A stretch of DNA of 64,000 bases from Corynebacterium tuberculostearicum (lineage in GTDB: Bacteria > Actinomycetota > Actinomycetes > Mycobacteriales > Mycobacteriaceae), in assembly GCF_030503735.1 (NCBI RefSeq), contig NZ_CP073096.1, forward strand, positions 930,001-994,000, read 5' to 3'. Both the position numbers and the translations under genes were made by a program. Positions 29,542 through 38,490 of this stretch are shown here, piece by piece; position 1 is the stretch's first letter; each line of letters starts with the position of its first letter. The notes beneath the pieces were generated by a model. That model did not search any database. It was given only the letters and a program-made list of their open reading frames with translations, and had not been told where the DNA came from.

Positions 29542-31392
29542 ATGTCTTCCCCACAACCCATCCGCCTAAAGTCCCCGCTGCTCATCGGCCTTATTGGCCT
29601 CATTGCGGTAGCCACCATCATTGTTCCGGTGGCGGCCCTCGGGCTGCGCGTGCCGTGGACGCGTATCGGCGACTACCTCGCGCGTGACGAGATCCGAGAC
29701 ATGCTACTCATCTCAGTGGCAGCTGCCTTCCAATCCATGGTCCTTGCGCTCGTGCTGGGTTTGGGGCTGGCCCTGTGGGTGCAGCAGCTCGGCCGCGGCA
29801 GCGCCGTAGTACGCCTCTTGGTCTACCTACCCCTGGCCATGCCACCGGTGGTGGGTGGCTTGGCCCTTACCGCAGCCTTTGGCCGCAAGGGGTTCCTGGC
29901 CCCGCTTCTCGACGCCCTAGGTATCCACCTGGCCTTCGCCTTCCCCGGAGTCGTTATGGCACAGACCTTTGTGGCGCTGCCCTTTGTGGTGGTGGCGGTC
30001 GATTCGGCGCTGCGCCAGCTAGACCAGGAAATCCTCGCCTCTGCGCGCGGCGTGGGCGTGGGGCGCTGGGAGATACTCGGCAAAATCACCCTGCCTTCTA
30101 TTGCGCCCGCTTTGGCGACCGGTGCCGGCTTAGCCTTCGCCCGATCCCTAGGCGAATTTGGCACGACCCTAACCTTCGCTGGCTCGCAGCCGGGGGTTAC
30201 CCGCACCATGCCACTGGGCATTTACCTAGAGCGCGAGGTCGACGCGGATGGCGCATACGTGCTCTCCGCGCTGCTTATCGGGTTGGCCTTAGCCTGCCTG
30301 GCGCTGGCGGGCCTGCCTGCCCTGTGGCGGCGGAGCTACCAGCCGCAGGCCAGGCGGTTGCATGAGGTGGACGTCGATAAGCTCCGCGCCCTTACCCGAC
30401 CCACTGATATGCCGGCGTTGTCGGTGGCCGTCGACGGTATGCGCACGGATTTTTCCCCGCGCGCCATTACGGCCGTGGTGGGCCCGAATGGTTCCGGCAA
30501 GACGACCTTGATGGGGCGCATTGCCGGGCGCCTGAGCGGCGGGGAGGTCTCCCCGGAGGGCGCCGACGTCGTCTTGCTCACCCAGCGGCCGGGGTTGCCG
30601 CCGCGGTCGACGGCCGTGGAGGCGGTCGCCATGGTCACCCGCGATAAGGTACGTGCGCAGGAGCTCCTGGCGGCAGCGGGATTGCACGAGCTTGCCGATG
30701 TACCCGTTCCCGCCCTGTCCGGCGGCCAAGCCGCCCACGTGGCGCTGGTGCGCGCGCTGGCCGCACGGCCTGCCGTCCTAATCTTGGACGAACCACTCGC
30801 CGCTGTCGATGTGAAATCCGCCGAGAGGTGGCGAGGTTTCTTGCGCGCGGCGCGCGAAGACCGGACCACGCTGCTTGTGACCCATAATGCGCTCGACATT
30901 GCGAACCTGGCGCGAGACATGCTGGTCATGGATTCCGGACGCATACGAGCGCACGACACTACCGCTCGTCTGCTTAACGCACCACCCTCTGGCTTCGTTG
31001 CGGCACTAGCAGGGCTCAACCGCCTAGAAGGGACCGTGACCGAGATCGGCGCGTCCGCGGTGGAAGTCGCGTGCGGCGATATTACCGTTCTGGCGGCCAC
31101 GGAGCATGCGTCTCTTGCGCCCGGCCAGAAGGTGGCGGTGACCTTTGACCCGCATGCGGCCACAATTGGCGCCGCGCAGGAAACGTGCAATCAGTGGACG
31201 GTGCGAGTCCTTGCAGTCGAGGCCACCAGCCTCGCGGCGATGCAGCTGCGCGTTGATCTGGGCGGCCAAGAGGCGTCCGTACCGATAGACCGCGAATTCA
31301 CTTTAGACGTTGGGGTGGGTAACATCGTATCCTTAACAGTGTCTAAAGCAAACGTTTTTGTCCACCCCAAGGCGGATTCCTACCATGCCTGA
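29542..31392 (+). CDS. Molybdate ABC transporter, fused permease and ATPase (ModB-ModC)
   Basis: 616 residues. Residues 1-275 are a ModB-type permease with the EAA loop ARGVGVGRWEILGKITLPS. Residues about 290-470 are the ATPase with GPNGSGKTT, the signature LSGGQAAHVALVRAL, VLILDEPLAAVD and a switch His in VTHNALD. Residues 480-616 look like molybdate-binding (TOBE) repeats. Permease and ATPase are normally separate proteins; there is no stop or frameshift between them here. The 3' end overlaps the regulator start by 8 bp. Confidence 0.92.
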   Translation: MSSPQPIRLKSPLLIGLIGLIAVATIIVPVAALGLRVPWTRIGDYLARDEIRDMLLISVAAAFQSMVLALVLGLGLALWVQQLGRGSAVVRLLVYLPLAMPPVVGGLALTAAFGRKGFLAPLLDALGIHLAFAFPGVVMAQTFVALPFVVVAVDSALRQLDQEILASARGVGVGRWEILGKITLPSIAPALATGAGLAFARSLGEFGTTLTFAGSQPGVTRTMPLGIYLEREVDADGAYVLSALLIGLALACLALAGLPALWRRSYQPQARRLHEVDVDKLRALTRPTDMPALSVAVDGMRTDFSPRAITAVVGPNGSGKTTLMGRIAGRLSGGEVSPEGADVVLLTQRPGLPPRSTAVEAVAMVTRDKVRAQELLAAAGLHELADVPVPALSGGQAAHVALVRALAARPAVLILDEPLAAVDVKSAERWRGFLRAAREDRTTLLVTHNALDIANLARDMLVMDSGRIRAHDTTARLLNAPPSGFVAALAGLNRLEGTVTEIGASAVEVACGDITVLAATEHASLAPGQKVAVTFDPHAATIGAAQETCNQWTVRVLAVEATSLAAMQLRVDLGGQEASVPIDREFTLDVGVGNIVSLTVSKANVFVHPKADSYHA

Positions 31393-32056
31393 TTCACTTC
31401 CTCGGCCCACCACCGAACTCTTTCCGGAGGCCCTCAACCTCTCGCCCAAGCAGCGCGAGGTGCTCACCGCTGTGCAGCGCCATCCCGAAGGCGCCAAGGC
31501 CGGCACCGTCGCCGAGGAACTAGGCATGCACGTCAACACCGCCCGCGGTCACATCGATGAGCTGGTCAACGCTGGGGCCGTCAACGTGGTGTCCGCGCCA
31601 AGTAAGGGCCGCGGGCGTCCCTCCCTCATCTTTCGGGCCCGCGTACCGGATAATAAAGCGGTGGCAGAGGAATACATCACCTTGGTAGAAGTGCTGACCA
31701 CGATGCTGGCGGATAAGGAAGAGCTTGATGACGCCGCCTCGACCAAGGCCCTCGAGATCGGGCGACGCTGGGCGCGCGCCGCGGGCGCGGATGGCTCCAA
31801 TGGTGCGCTCGATACGCTCTTTGCCACCCTGCGCGATATGGGCTTTGATCCTGCCACCAAACCTGAGTCAACCGACATCGAGCTCCATGCCTGCCCGTTT
31901 GTGTCTTCGGGGCTTAAGCCTTCGCCGTTCCTGTGTGCGGTACACGCTGGCTTCCTGCAAGAAACCAGCGATGAAGACACCACCATTAACTTGGTGCCGC
32001 GCCAGCCTCACAACGTGTGCAGGCTGGAAATTAAGCCTGCGTATGCTCCACGCTGA
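31385..32056 (+). CDS. Winged-helix regulator with three C-terminal cysteines (COG2345-like)
   Basis: 223 residues starting inside the end of the modBC gene. Residues about 18-75 are a winged helix ([38 protein letters not shown]). The C-terminal domain has Cys170 (ACPF), Cys184 (FLCAVH) and Cys212 (NVCRLEI), a layout like the SufR/COG2345 family, some of which hold an iron-sulfur cluster. It may sense NO, oxygen or metal and control the nirK-mod genes; this is inference. The last 26 bp overlap the convergent thrB gene. Confidence 0.8.
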   Translation: MPDSLPRPTTELFPEALNLSPKQREVLTAVQRHPEGAKAGTVAEELGMHVNTARGHIDELVNAGAVNVVSAPSKGRGRPSLIFRARVPDNKAVAEEYITLVEVLTTMLADKEELDDAASTKALEIGRRWARAAGADGSNGALDTLFATLRDMGFDPATKPESTDIELHACPFVSSGLKPSPFLCAVHAGFLQETSDEDTTINLVPRQPHNVCRLEIKPAYAPR

Positions 32057-32960
32057 CGGGGCCGGCGACGGTGAGGTCGATGACGCGGAGGTTCTGTTCG
32101 CGGGCGTCGGCAAGAATGCGCTCATCGATATCGTCGGTGTGCAGCACCATCACGGTGGGGCCGGCGCCGGATAGGTAGGCCGCATAGCCGCGATTGCGCA
32201 GGCGGTTCACCCACTCCGCGGTCACTGGAAGCACATCCGCGCGGTACGGCTGGTGCAAGCGGTCGCGGGTGCCCTCCCACAAAAGGTCCGGATAGTTTTG
32301 CAATGCGGCCACCTGCACCGCGGTGCGCGAGACGTTAAACGCCGCATCCGAATGGGTCACGTGCGACGGCAATACGCGACGCACCGCCTGGGTAGAAGCG
32401 TGGAAATCCGGCACTAATGCGGTGGCACGGATATCTTTGTGCACCTTGATAGAAGCCGCGCGGTAATCCGGCAAGGAATGGCCATCGACTGGGACATTGG
32501 TCCAAGACACCACGGCATCCCCCAGCACGGAGGCGGCCGCATTATCGGGATGGCCTTCAAATGCGGAGGAAAGCTGGACCACCTGCTCCTGCGTCAGCGG
32601 GCTTCCGGCCAGTGCATTGCCGGCGGCCACGCCCGCCACCGCGGCAGAGGCAGACGAGCCCAATCCGCGCGACTGCGGGATATTATTATGCGAGACCACG
32701 CGCAGGCCCGGCACGGTGGCGTCGGCTGCCGAAAGCGCGGAGCGAATCGCCTTGACCACCAAATGGGAGCCATCGCGCGGCAGGTCTTCTGTACCCTCGC
32801 CGAAAATTTCCACCACAAGGCCCGAGGTGGTGACCTCTACCTCGACCGTGTCATAGAGGCTTAGCGCCAGCCCCAAGGTGTCGTAACCTGGGCCAAGGTT
32901 CGCCGTGGACGCGGGAACGGTCACGATTGCCTTGGTGCCGACTTCAACTTCGATACTCAT
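32031..32960 (-). CDS. thrB: Homoserine kinase
   Basis: 309 residues of the GHMP kinase family. Phosphorylates homoserine on the way to threonine. The ATP-binding motif is [18 protein letters not shown], and the N-terminal [18 protein letters not shown] and C-terminal [12 protein letters not shown] motifs are present. It follows hom by 24 bp, the conserved corynebacterial hom-thrB operon. Its 3' end overlaps the regulator gene on the other strand by 26 bp, with no visible terminator. Confidence 0.97.
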   Translation of the reverse strand: MSIEVEVGTKAIVTVPASTANLGPGYDTLGLALSLYDTVEVEVTTSGLVVEIFGEGTEDLPRDGSHLVVKAIRSALSAADATVPGLRVVSHNNIPQSRGLGSSASAAVAGVAAGNALAGSPLTQEQVVQLSSAFEGHPDNAAASVLGDAVVSWTNVPVDGHSLPDYRAASIKVHKDIRATALVPDFHASTQAVRRVLPSHVTHSDAAFNVSRTAVQVAALQNYPDLLWEGTRDRLHQPYRADVLPVTAEWVNRLRNRGYAAYLSGAGPTVMVLHTDDIDERILADAREQNLRVIDLTVAGPVSVEHTQA

Positions 32961-32984
32961 AGCTATCCAGTCTATTGTGTCGGG

Positions 32985-34328
32985 CTAGCTGCCGAGGCGG
33001 ATTACGGAATGGACGGCCTTGACCTCATCTAGCTCACCCAAGTCAGCCACAATCTTGTTCAAGGTAGCCTCCTTAGCAGCGTGGGTGACCACGATAAGGC
33101 GGGCCGTATCTTCGCCGTCCTCTTGGCGTACCGTGCGCAGGGATACGCCATTATTGGCAAAGGCGGCAGAAATGGCCGCGAGCACACCAGTGCGGTCCTG
33201 GACCTCCATATCGATGTGATAGCGAGTTTCCACCTCACCGAAATCTGCGATGGGCAGGTTGGCATAGGTATTCTCGCCCGGTGCGCGGCCGCCGTGGACG
33301 ATATTGCGGGCTGCGCCGACGACGTCGCCAAGCACGGCAGAAGCAGTAGGATTGCCGCCCGCACCATTGCCGTAGAACATCAAGGAACCTGCGGCCTCGG
33401 CCTCGACGAAGATGGCATTATAAGACTCACTCACGGAAGCCAGCGGGTGCTCCTTGGGCACCAACGTGGGGTGCACGCGGGCATTGACCGCCTCGGAGCC
33501 ATCCGCACGCTGGAGGCGCTCGCAGATGGCCAGCAACTTGATGGAAAAGCCGGCATCATTGGCCGCGGCGATATCCGCGGCGGTGACCTTAGTGATGCCC
33601 TCGCAGTGGACGTCTTCAAATTTAACGCGGGTATGGAAGCCCAAAGACGCCATAATGGCGGCCTTAGAAGCGGCGTCGTGGCCTTCAACATCCGCGGTAG
33701 GATCAGCCTCGGCGTAGCCCAAGCGGGTGGCTTCGGCCAGAGCCTCATCATAAGAAGCACCCGTGGACTCCATGGCATCCAAGATGAAGTTGGTGGTGCC
33801 GTTGACGATGCCGGAGATGCGCTCTACCTGATCGCCGGCCAAGGAACGGCGCAGCATGCCCACCACTGGGATGGCGGCGGCCACTGCAGCCTCAAAGTAT
33901 AGGTCTACGCCAGCGCGGTCAGCAGCTTCCGCTAACTCGTCTGCGTGCGCGGCCACCAGCGCTTTATTAGCGGTAACCACGGACTTGCCGGAATTAAGCG
34001 CGGCGAGGACCAGCTCACGCGGGAAATCGATACCGCCGATGACCTCCACTACCAAGTCAATATCGTCGCGGGCGACGAGTGCCTTGGCATCATCGGTCAA
34101 AAGCTCCTTGGGCACGCCTGGGCGCAGCTTATTCTTATTTTGGATGGCGATGCCGCGAATCTCGGCTGGGCCCCCAATGCGGTGAGCAAAGGCATCAGCA
34201 TTTTCTCCCAGCAGGCGGAAGACCTCAGCACCCACGGTGCCAAAGCCCAGCAGGGCGATGCCAACGGTCTCGCCCTCGCCTTTACCGGAATGCTTTTGTG
34301 CCTGAAGCTCACTAGTCGGTGCAGCCAT
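32985..34328 (-). CDS. hom: Homoserine dehydrogenase
   Basis: 447 residues from MAAPTSELQAQKHSG, preceded by GGAG; corynebacterial Hom is about 445. NAD(P)-binding GIALLGFGTVGAEV is at the N-terminus, the catalytic domain has KAAIMASLGFHTRV, and an ACT domain (YHIDMEVQDRTGVLAAISAA) at the C-terminus gives threonine feedback inhibition in this family. It reduces aspartate semialdehyde to homoserine for threonine and methionine. An in-frame ATG 30 bp upstream is less likely. Confidence 0.97.
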   Translation of the reverse strand: MAAPTSELQAQKHSGKGEGETVGIALLGFGTVGAEVFRLLGENADAFAHRIGGPAEIRGIAIQNKNKLRPGVPKELLTDDAKALVARDDIDLVVEVIGGIDFPRELVLAALNSGKSVVTANKALVAAHADELAEAADRAGVDLYFEAAVAAAIPVVGMLRRSLAGDQVERISGIVNGTTNFILDAMESTGASYDEALAEATRLGYAEADPTADVEGHDAASKAAIMASLGFHTRVKFEDVHCEGITKVTAADIAAANDAGFSIKLLAICERLQRADGSEAVNARVHPTLVPKEHPLASVSESYNAIFVEAEAAGSLMFYGNGAGGNPTASAVLGDVVGAARNIVHGGRAPGENTYANLPIADFGEVETRYHIDMEVQDRTGVLAAISAAFANNGVSLRTVRQEDGEDTARLIVVTHAAKEATLNKIVADLGELDEVKAVHSVIRLGS

Positions 34329-34390
34329 AGTCCGTCTCCATATTGAAGTTGGGGTCAACGTGTCGTTACCGCTCAGTGCGGATACAGGAC

Positions 34391-34413
34391 ACTATACAGA
34401 ACAAGCTGTCTAC
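34391..34413 (-). promoter_or_regulatory. Possible hom promoter -10 and overlapping inverted repeat
   Basis: On the minus strand TATAGT (34391-34396) fits the -10 pattern, giving a leader of about 55 bases to hom. It overlaps an imperfect repeat CTATACAG-N6-CTGTCTAC (34392-34413). The repeat does not match the McbR operator spacing known for sulfur-amino-acid genes. No good -35 was found. Confidence 0.35.
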
Positions 34414-34437
34414 TTTCGCCTTAAATAGAGCCAACAA

Positions 34438-34487
34438 TAGAAAAATCCCCGTCACAAGGCATGAATTAAATTCCGCCAGGTAACGGG
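34438..34487 (-). terminator. Terminator after lysA
   Basis: Minus-strand CCCCGTTAC pairs with GTGACGGGG (one G-U) across a loop of about 25 bases that itself holds a GAATT-AATTC hairpin, and is followed by ATTTTT. It separates argS-lysA from hom-thrB, so hom needs its own promoter. Confidence 0.7.
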
Positions 34488-34503
34488 GTCTGAAGGTAGG
34501 GAG

Positions 34504-35841
34504 TTAATCCACCTCTAGGGAGAGGAGATCCTCGATGGTCTCGCGCCGCAGCATCGGCTTAGTTTGCCCCACGCGCGTGGCGACGACCGCTGGCCGCACC
34601 GCGCCGTTATAACGCGAGGACATCATGTATTGGTAGCCACCGGTAGCGGCAAAGGCAAGCAAGTCTCCGGGTTGAATATCATTGGGTAGCTCGCCGTCCT
34701 CAAGAAGGATATCCCCGGATTCGCAATGGAATCCCACAACGCGGGAGGTAACTTCTTCCCCATCGCAATAGCGGTTGACCACGCGCACGTCATACTCGGA
34801 GCCATAGAGAGCGGGACGGATATTATCGGACATCCCGCCATCGACGGAGATATAGCGACGCAGCGGCAAATCCGACTTGCCGGTTTCCACGTCCTTGACG
34901 GTCCCCACGCGGTATACGGTCACCGCAGATCCGGCAACCAGAGACCGTCCCGGTTCCACCAAGAGGAAGGGCGCCTCGATTCCCAGCTCCTCTGCGGTGT
35001 GCTTGACCGCCCCGAGCATATCCGCCGCTACCCGCTCGATATCCAGCGCCTCCTCATAAGGCATATAGGGAATACCGAAGCCACCGCCCAAGTCGAGCTC
35101 TGCTAGGGTCACGCCCAGCTCGGTGTAAATTTGGCGGTACAGCCCCATTACGCGCTCGGCAGCAAGCTTGAAGCCTTCCGCGTTGAATACCTGGGAGCCC
35201 ACATGGCAGTGCAGGCCGCTCAAGTGCAGATTCTCTGCTTCCAGGCAGCGCTTAGCCGCGGCAAAGGCCGCACCGGTGGCTAGCGAAATGCCGAATTTCT
35301 GATCCTCATGCGCTGTGGCGATGAATTCATGCGTATGCGCATCCACGCCAGGCTTGACGCGGATCATGACCGGCTGCACCTTGCCCGCTTCCCCAGCGAT
35401 GCGATTGAGCTCTTCGAGCTCGTGCTCGTTATCGATGACGACATGCCCTACGCCGGCATCTACGCACAGGCGCAGATACTCTCCATCCTTATTATTGCCG
35501 TGCGTGGTGATGCGTTCTGGCGGGAACTGTGCGGCCAAGGCAATTTTGAGCTCGTTGAGAGAGGCTGCATCAAGGCACAGGCCTTCCTCATTGACCCAGT
35601 TCACGATCTTTTTGGAGATGAAGGCCTTAGAGGCATAGTGCACATGCTCCGGACCACCGAAAGCTCGCGCCATGTCCTGACAGCGGGAGCGGAAATCGTC
35701 CTCATCGAAGACATAGAGCGGGGTGTGGAATTCTTCTGCTAGATCCGGCAGTGGGACGCCAGCGATGGTAACCACGCCGTCTTCTTCGCGTTTCGCGTTG
35801 CGCGGCCAGACGTGGGCCGGCAGTTCATTAAAATCCGCCAC
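34504..35841 (-). CDS. lysA: Diaminopimelate decarboxylase
   Basis: 445 residues, PLP fold-type III. Removes CO2 from meso-diaminopimelate to give lysine. The PLP Lys is in [32 protein letters not shown] and [14 protein letters not shown] are conserved, and [14 protein letters not shown] holds the active-site Cys from the second subunit. It begins directly at the argS stop, the classic coupled argS-lysA pair of corynebacteria, where arginine and lysine supply affect expression. Confidence 0.98.
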   Translation of the reverse strand: MADFNELPAHVWPRNAKREEDGVVTIAGVPLPDLAEEFHTPLYVFDEDDFRSRCQDMARAFGGPEHVHYASKAFISKKIVNWVNEEGLCLDAASLNELKIALAAQFPPERITTHGNNKDGEYLRLCVDAGVGHVVIDNEHELEELNRIAGEAGKVQPVMIRVKPGVDAHTHEFIATAHEDQKFGISLATGAAFAAAKRCLEAENLHLSGLHCHVGSQVFNAEGFKLAAERVMGLYRQIYTELGVTLAELDLGGGFGIPYMPYEEALDIERVAADMLGAVKHTAEELGIEAPFLLVEPGRSLVAGSAVTVYRVGTVKDVETGKSDLPLRRYISVDGGMSDNIRPALYGSEYDVRVVNRYCDGEEVTSRVVGFHCESGDILLEDGELPNDIQPGDLLAFAATGGYQYMMSSRYNGAVRPAVVATRVGQTKPMLRRETIEDLLSLEVD

Positions 35842-37494
35842 TTACATCTTCTCCGGGGTGCTCACGCCCACCATGGTCAAGGCATTGGCCAGAACCACGC
35901 GGGAAGCCTGCGCCAGCGCCAAGCGGGCACCGTGGATTGGTGCCTCCTCCTCGCCGGCCTTAGGCAGGACCTGGCAAGAATCATAAAAGCGATGGAATAC
36001 CGCGGCGAGATCCTCGGCGTAGCGAGCAATGCGGTGCGGCTCGCGCAGCTGCGCTGCTTCCTCCACTACTGCTGGGAATTCCCCCAAGGTACGAATCAAG
36101 TCACCCTCACGCTCGTGAGTAAGCAGCGAGAGATCCGCACCTTCCGCGTCGATGCCAAGCTCGGCAGCCTTGCGTCCGATGGAGCATAGCCGGGCATGGC
36201 CGTACTGCACGTAGTAGACGGGATTATCGGAAGACTGTGTCTCCCACAGGGCCAAGTCAATATCGATGGTTTGATCCACGGAAGAGCGCACCAAGGAATA
36301 GCGCGAAGCATCCACGCCAATGGCGGCGACGAGATCTTCCATGGTGATAACCGTGCCTGCGCGCTTAGACATGCGCACCGGCTTTCCATCACGCATCAGG
36401 TTAACCAGCTGGCCGATGAGCACCTCGACGGCGTCGGCGTCGTAGCCTAGAGCAGCCGCTGCCGCCTTCAAACGCGGCACATAGCCGTGGTGGTCAGCGC
36501 CGAGCATGTAGATATTCAAGTCGTGGCCGCGATCAAATTTATCGGCCACGTAAGCGATGTCGCCAGCAATATAGGCCGCATTGCCATCCGATTTCACCAC
36601 TACGCGGTCCTTGGAGTCGCCATAGTCGGTGGACTTCAACCACCACGCATTTTCCGCCTCATACATGTGGCCTTCGGCCTTGAGCTTTTCCAGCGCTGCG
36701 TCCACAGCACCGGATTCAAAGAGGGAGTTCTCATGGAAGTAGACGTCAAAGTCCACTCCGAACTCGTGCAAGGACTGCTTAATCTGCGCGAACATCATCT
36801 CTACGCCGTCTGCGCGGAAAGCTTCTTGGACTTCTTCATCGCTGCCTTCCAGCGCAGATGGATTCTTCTCTACCACGGCCTGAGCGATGTCTTGGATATA
36901 AGCACCGCCGTAGCCATCTTCTGGGGTGGGCTCGCCCTTCGCCGCTGCGACGAGGGAGCGGGAGAAGCGATCAATCTGACCGCCGTGGTCATTGAAGTAA
37001 TACTCGCGGGTCACCTCCGCGCCGGATGCCTCCAGCACGCGGCCTAAAGAATCACCGACGGCGGCCCAGCGTGTACCACCGAGGTGGATCGGGCCGGTCG
37101 GGTTCGCAGAGACAAATTCTAGGTTGACCTTCTTGCCGGCAAAAGAATCATTGGAACCGTACTCCTTGCCCGCACGGAGAATTTGCGCCACGATTTCGCC
37201 TTGGGCATCGGCAGCCAGGCGGATATTAATGAAGCCAGGGCCGGCAACGGCGGCTTCAGCAATGGCGTCATTGTCCGCTAATGCTTCTGCCAGCCAACCG
37301 CCTAGCTCGCGCGGGTTGGCACCGGCCTTTTTGGCCACCTGCAACGCAACGTTGGTGGCATAATCGCCGTGCTCAGGGTTACGCGGGCGCTCGACGGTTA
37401 CCGTTTCTGGCAAGACAGAGGAATCAAGATCATGGTCGTCCATGATCTTAATTGCGGATTTTTTAATCAATGTGGCCAAATCAGCTGGAGTCAT
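35842..37494 (-). CDS. argS: Arginyl-tRNA synthetase
   Basis: 550 residues from [18 protein letters not shown], the start conserved in the genus; a longer open frame to 37701 is not conserved and covers the lut promoter. The class-I HIGH motif is seen as [10 protein letters not shown] and the KMSKS equivalent as [10 protein letters not shown]. The N-terminal Add-1 domain recognises the D-loop. First gene of the argS-lysA operon. A tRNA-Arg gene lies 5 kb away at 42373. Confidence 0.97.
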   Translation of the reverse strand: MTPADLATLIKKSAIKIMDDHDLDSSVLPETVTVERPRNPEHGDYATNVALQVAKKAGANPRELGGWLAEALADNDAIAEAAVAGPGFINIRLAADAQGEIVAQILRAGKEYGSNDSFAGKKVNLEFVSANPTGPIHLGGTRWAAVGDSLGRVLEASGAEVTREYYFNDHGGQIDRFSRSLVAAAKGEPTPEDGYGGAYIQDIAQAVVEKNPSALEGSDEEVQEAFRADGVEMMFAQIKQSLHEFGVDFDVYFHENSLFESGAVDAALEKLKAEGHMYEAENAWWLKSTDYGDSKDRVVVKSDGNAAYIAGDIAYVADKFDRGHDLNIYMLGADHHGYVPRLKAAAAALGYDADAVEVLIGQLVNLMRDGKPVRMSKRAGTVITMEDLVAAIGVDASRYSLVRSSVDQTIDIDLALWETQSSDNPVYYVQYGHARLCSIGRKAAELGIDAEGADLSLLTHEREGDLIRTLGEFPAVVEEAAQLREPHRIARYAEDLAAVFHRFYDSCQVLPKAGEEEAPIHGARLALAQASRVVLANALTMVGVSTPEKM

Positions 37495-37572
37495 GTCGCA
37501 CGATTCTAGTTCACTGAAAAGACGAGCGTGAAAAGGGCTATAGCAAAAAGTTCGCCTTTGCAGCGCAAACGG

Positions 37573-37601
37573 TTGATAGCAGTTTTCTGCAACACTAATA
37601 T
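37573..37601 (+). promoter_or_regulatory. Candidate promoter of lutABC
   Basis: TTGATA (37573-37578) and TAATAT (37596-37601) are 17 bp apart, giving a leader of about 97 bases. The spacer contains GCAG-TTTT-CTGC, a small palindrome that could bind a regulator. No match to the known LldR pattern TNGTNNNACNA was seen. Confidence 0.5.
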
Positions 37602-37666
37602 TGCGAAATAATTGCTGGTCAAGCGGGGGACGCATTACGCACGTACTGCTTAAAAGGAGTAGAGTT

Positions 37667-37879
37667 ATGGCTACCCCATGTAAAAAATCAACGAGGAGCA
37701 CCGTATGCGCATTGCGCTATTTTCCACTTGCATTGGTGACGCCCTTTTCCCGGACGTACAAAAGGCAACGGCACTGGTTCTCTCCCGCTTGGGCCACGAG
37801 GTGGTCTTCCCGGAGGAGCAGACCTGCTGCGGCCAGATGCACATCAATACCGGTTATCAGAAGGAAACCCTGGGAATGA
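37667..37879 (+). other. Overlapping leader ORF in front of and inside lutA
   Basis: The ATG at 37667 has an excellent ribosome site (AAAGGAG, eight-base spacing). It opens a 70-codon frame, beginning [13 protein letters not shown], that runs out of frame through the lutA start and ends at 37879. The peptide has no recognised similarity. If translated it would compete with or couple to lutA initiation. It may be a regulatory upstream ORF rather than a protein gene. Confidence 0.3.
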
Positions 37880-38490
37880 TCCGCTCCTATGCGGATGCCT
37901 TTGCCGATCCCTCCATTGATTATGTTGTCGCGGCATCCGGCTCCTGCGTCGGCGCCGTTCGCGAACAGCATGAGCGCATCGCGGACCGATTTGGCAACTC
38001 CGCCGACGTCGACGGTGCACGCAAGACCACTCAGAAGACCCTGGATCTTCCAGAATTCCTAGTGGATGTCGCCGGTGTGACCAACGTCGGCGCATTCTTC
38101 CCGCACCGCGTGACGTACCACCCCTCCTGCCACGGCCTGCGCTTTTTGAAGCTGGGAGACCGCCCACTGCAGCTTCTCCAGGAAGTAGAAGGAATTGACC
38201 TAGTCACACTTCCCAATAAGGAAGAATGCTGCGGCTTCGGCGGTACCTTCGCAATTAAGAATGCGGAAGTATCCCGCGCAATGGTCACCGATAAGACCCG
38301 CCACGTTAAGGAAACCGAGGCTGAATATGTCACCGGCGGTGACTCTTCCTGCCTGATGAACATCGGCGGTGCCCTGAGCCGCCAGCGTTCCGGTATCCGC
38401 GCCGTTCACATGGCTGAGATCTTGGCTTCCACCAAGGAGCACCCATGGACTCCTACCTCCGCCGCCTACTCCAAGGAGACGATGCTCTAA
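37705..38490 (+). CDS. lutA: L-lactate oxidation iron-sulfur protein LutA
   Basis: 261 residues with two CCG domains: [14 protein letters not shown] near residue 35 and [15 protein letters not shown] near residue 175, with a CHGLRF motif between them. CCG domains bind iron-sulfur clusters and face quinone-linked partners. LutABC together oxidise L-lactate to pyruvate. GAGGAG precedes the ATG. The stop overlaps the lutB start (TAATG). Confidence 0.94.
   Translation: MRIALFSTCIGDALFPDVQKATALVLSRLGHEVVFPEEQTCCGQMHINTGYQKETLGMIRSYADAFADPSIDYVVAASGSCVGAVREQHERIADRFGNSADVDGARKTTQKTLDLPEFLVDVAGVTNVGAFFPHRVTYHPSCHGLRFLKLGDRPLQLLQEVEGIDLVTLPNKEECCGFGGTFAIKNAEVSRAMVTDKTRHVKETEAEYVTGGDSSCLMNIGGALSRQRSGIRAVHMAEILASTKEHPWTPTSAAYSKETML

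Noticed and set aside
34391..34413. McbR operator before hom
   Set aside because: The McbR pattern TAGAC-N6-GTCTA requires a spacing that this repeat does not have.
37495..37701. N-terminal extension of argS
   Set aside because: It would cover the lut promoter region and is not similar to ArgS; the conserved start is at 37494.
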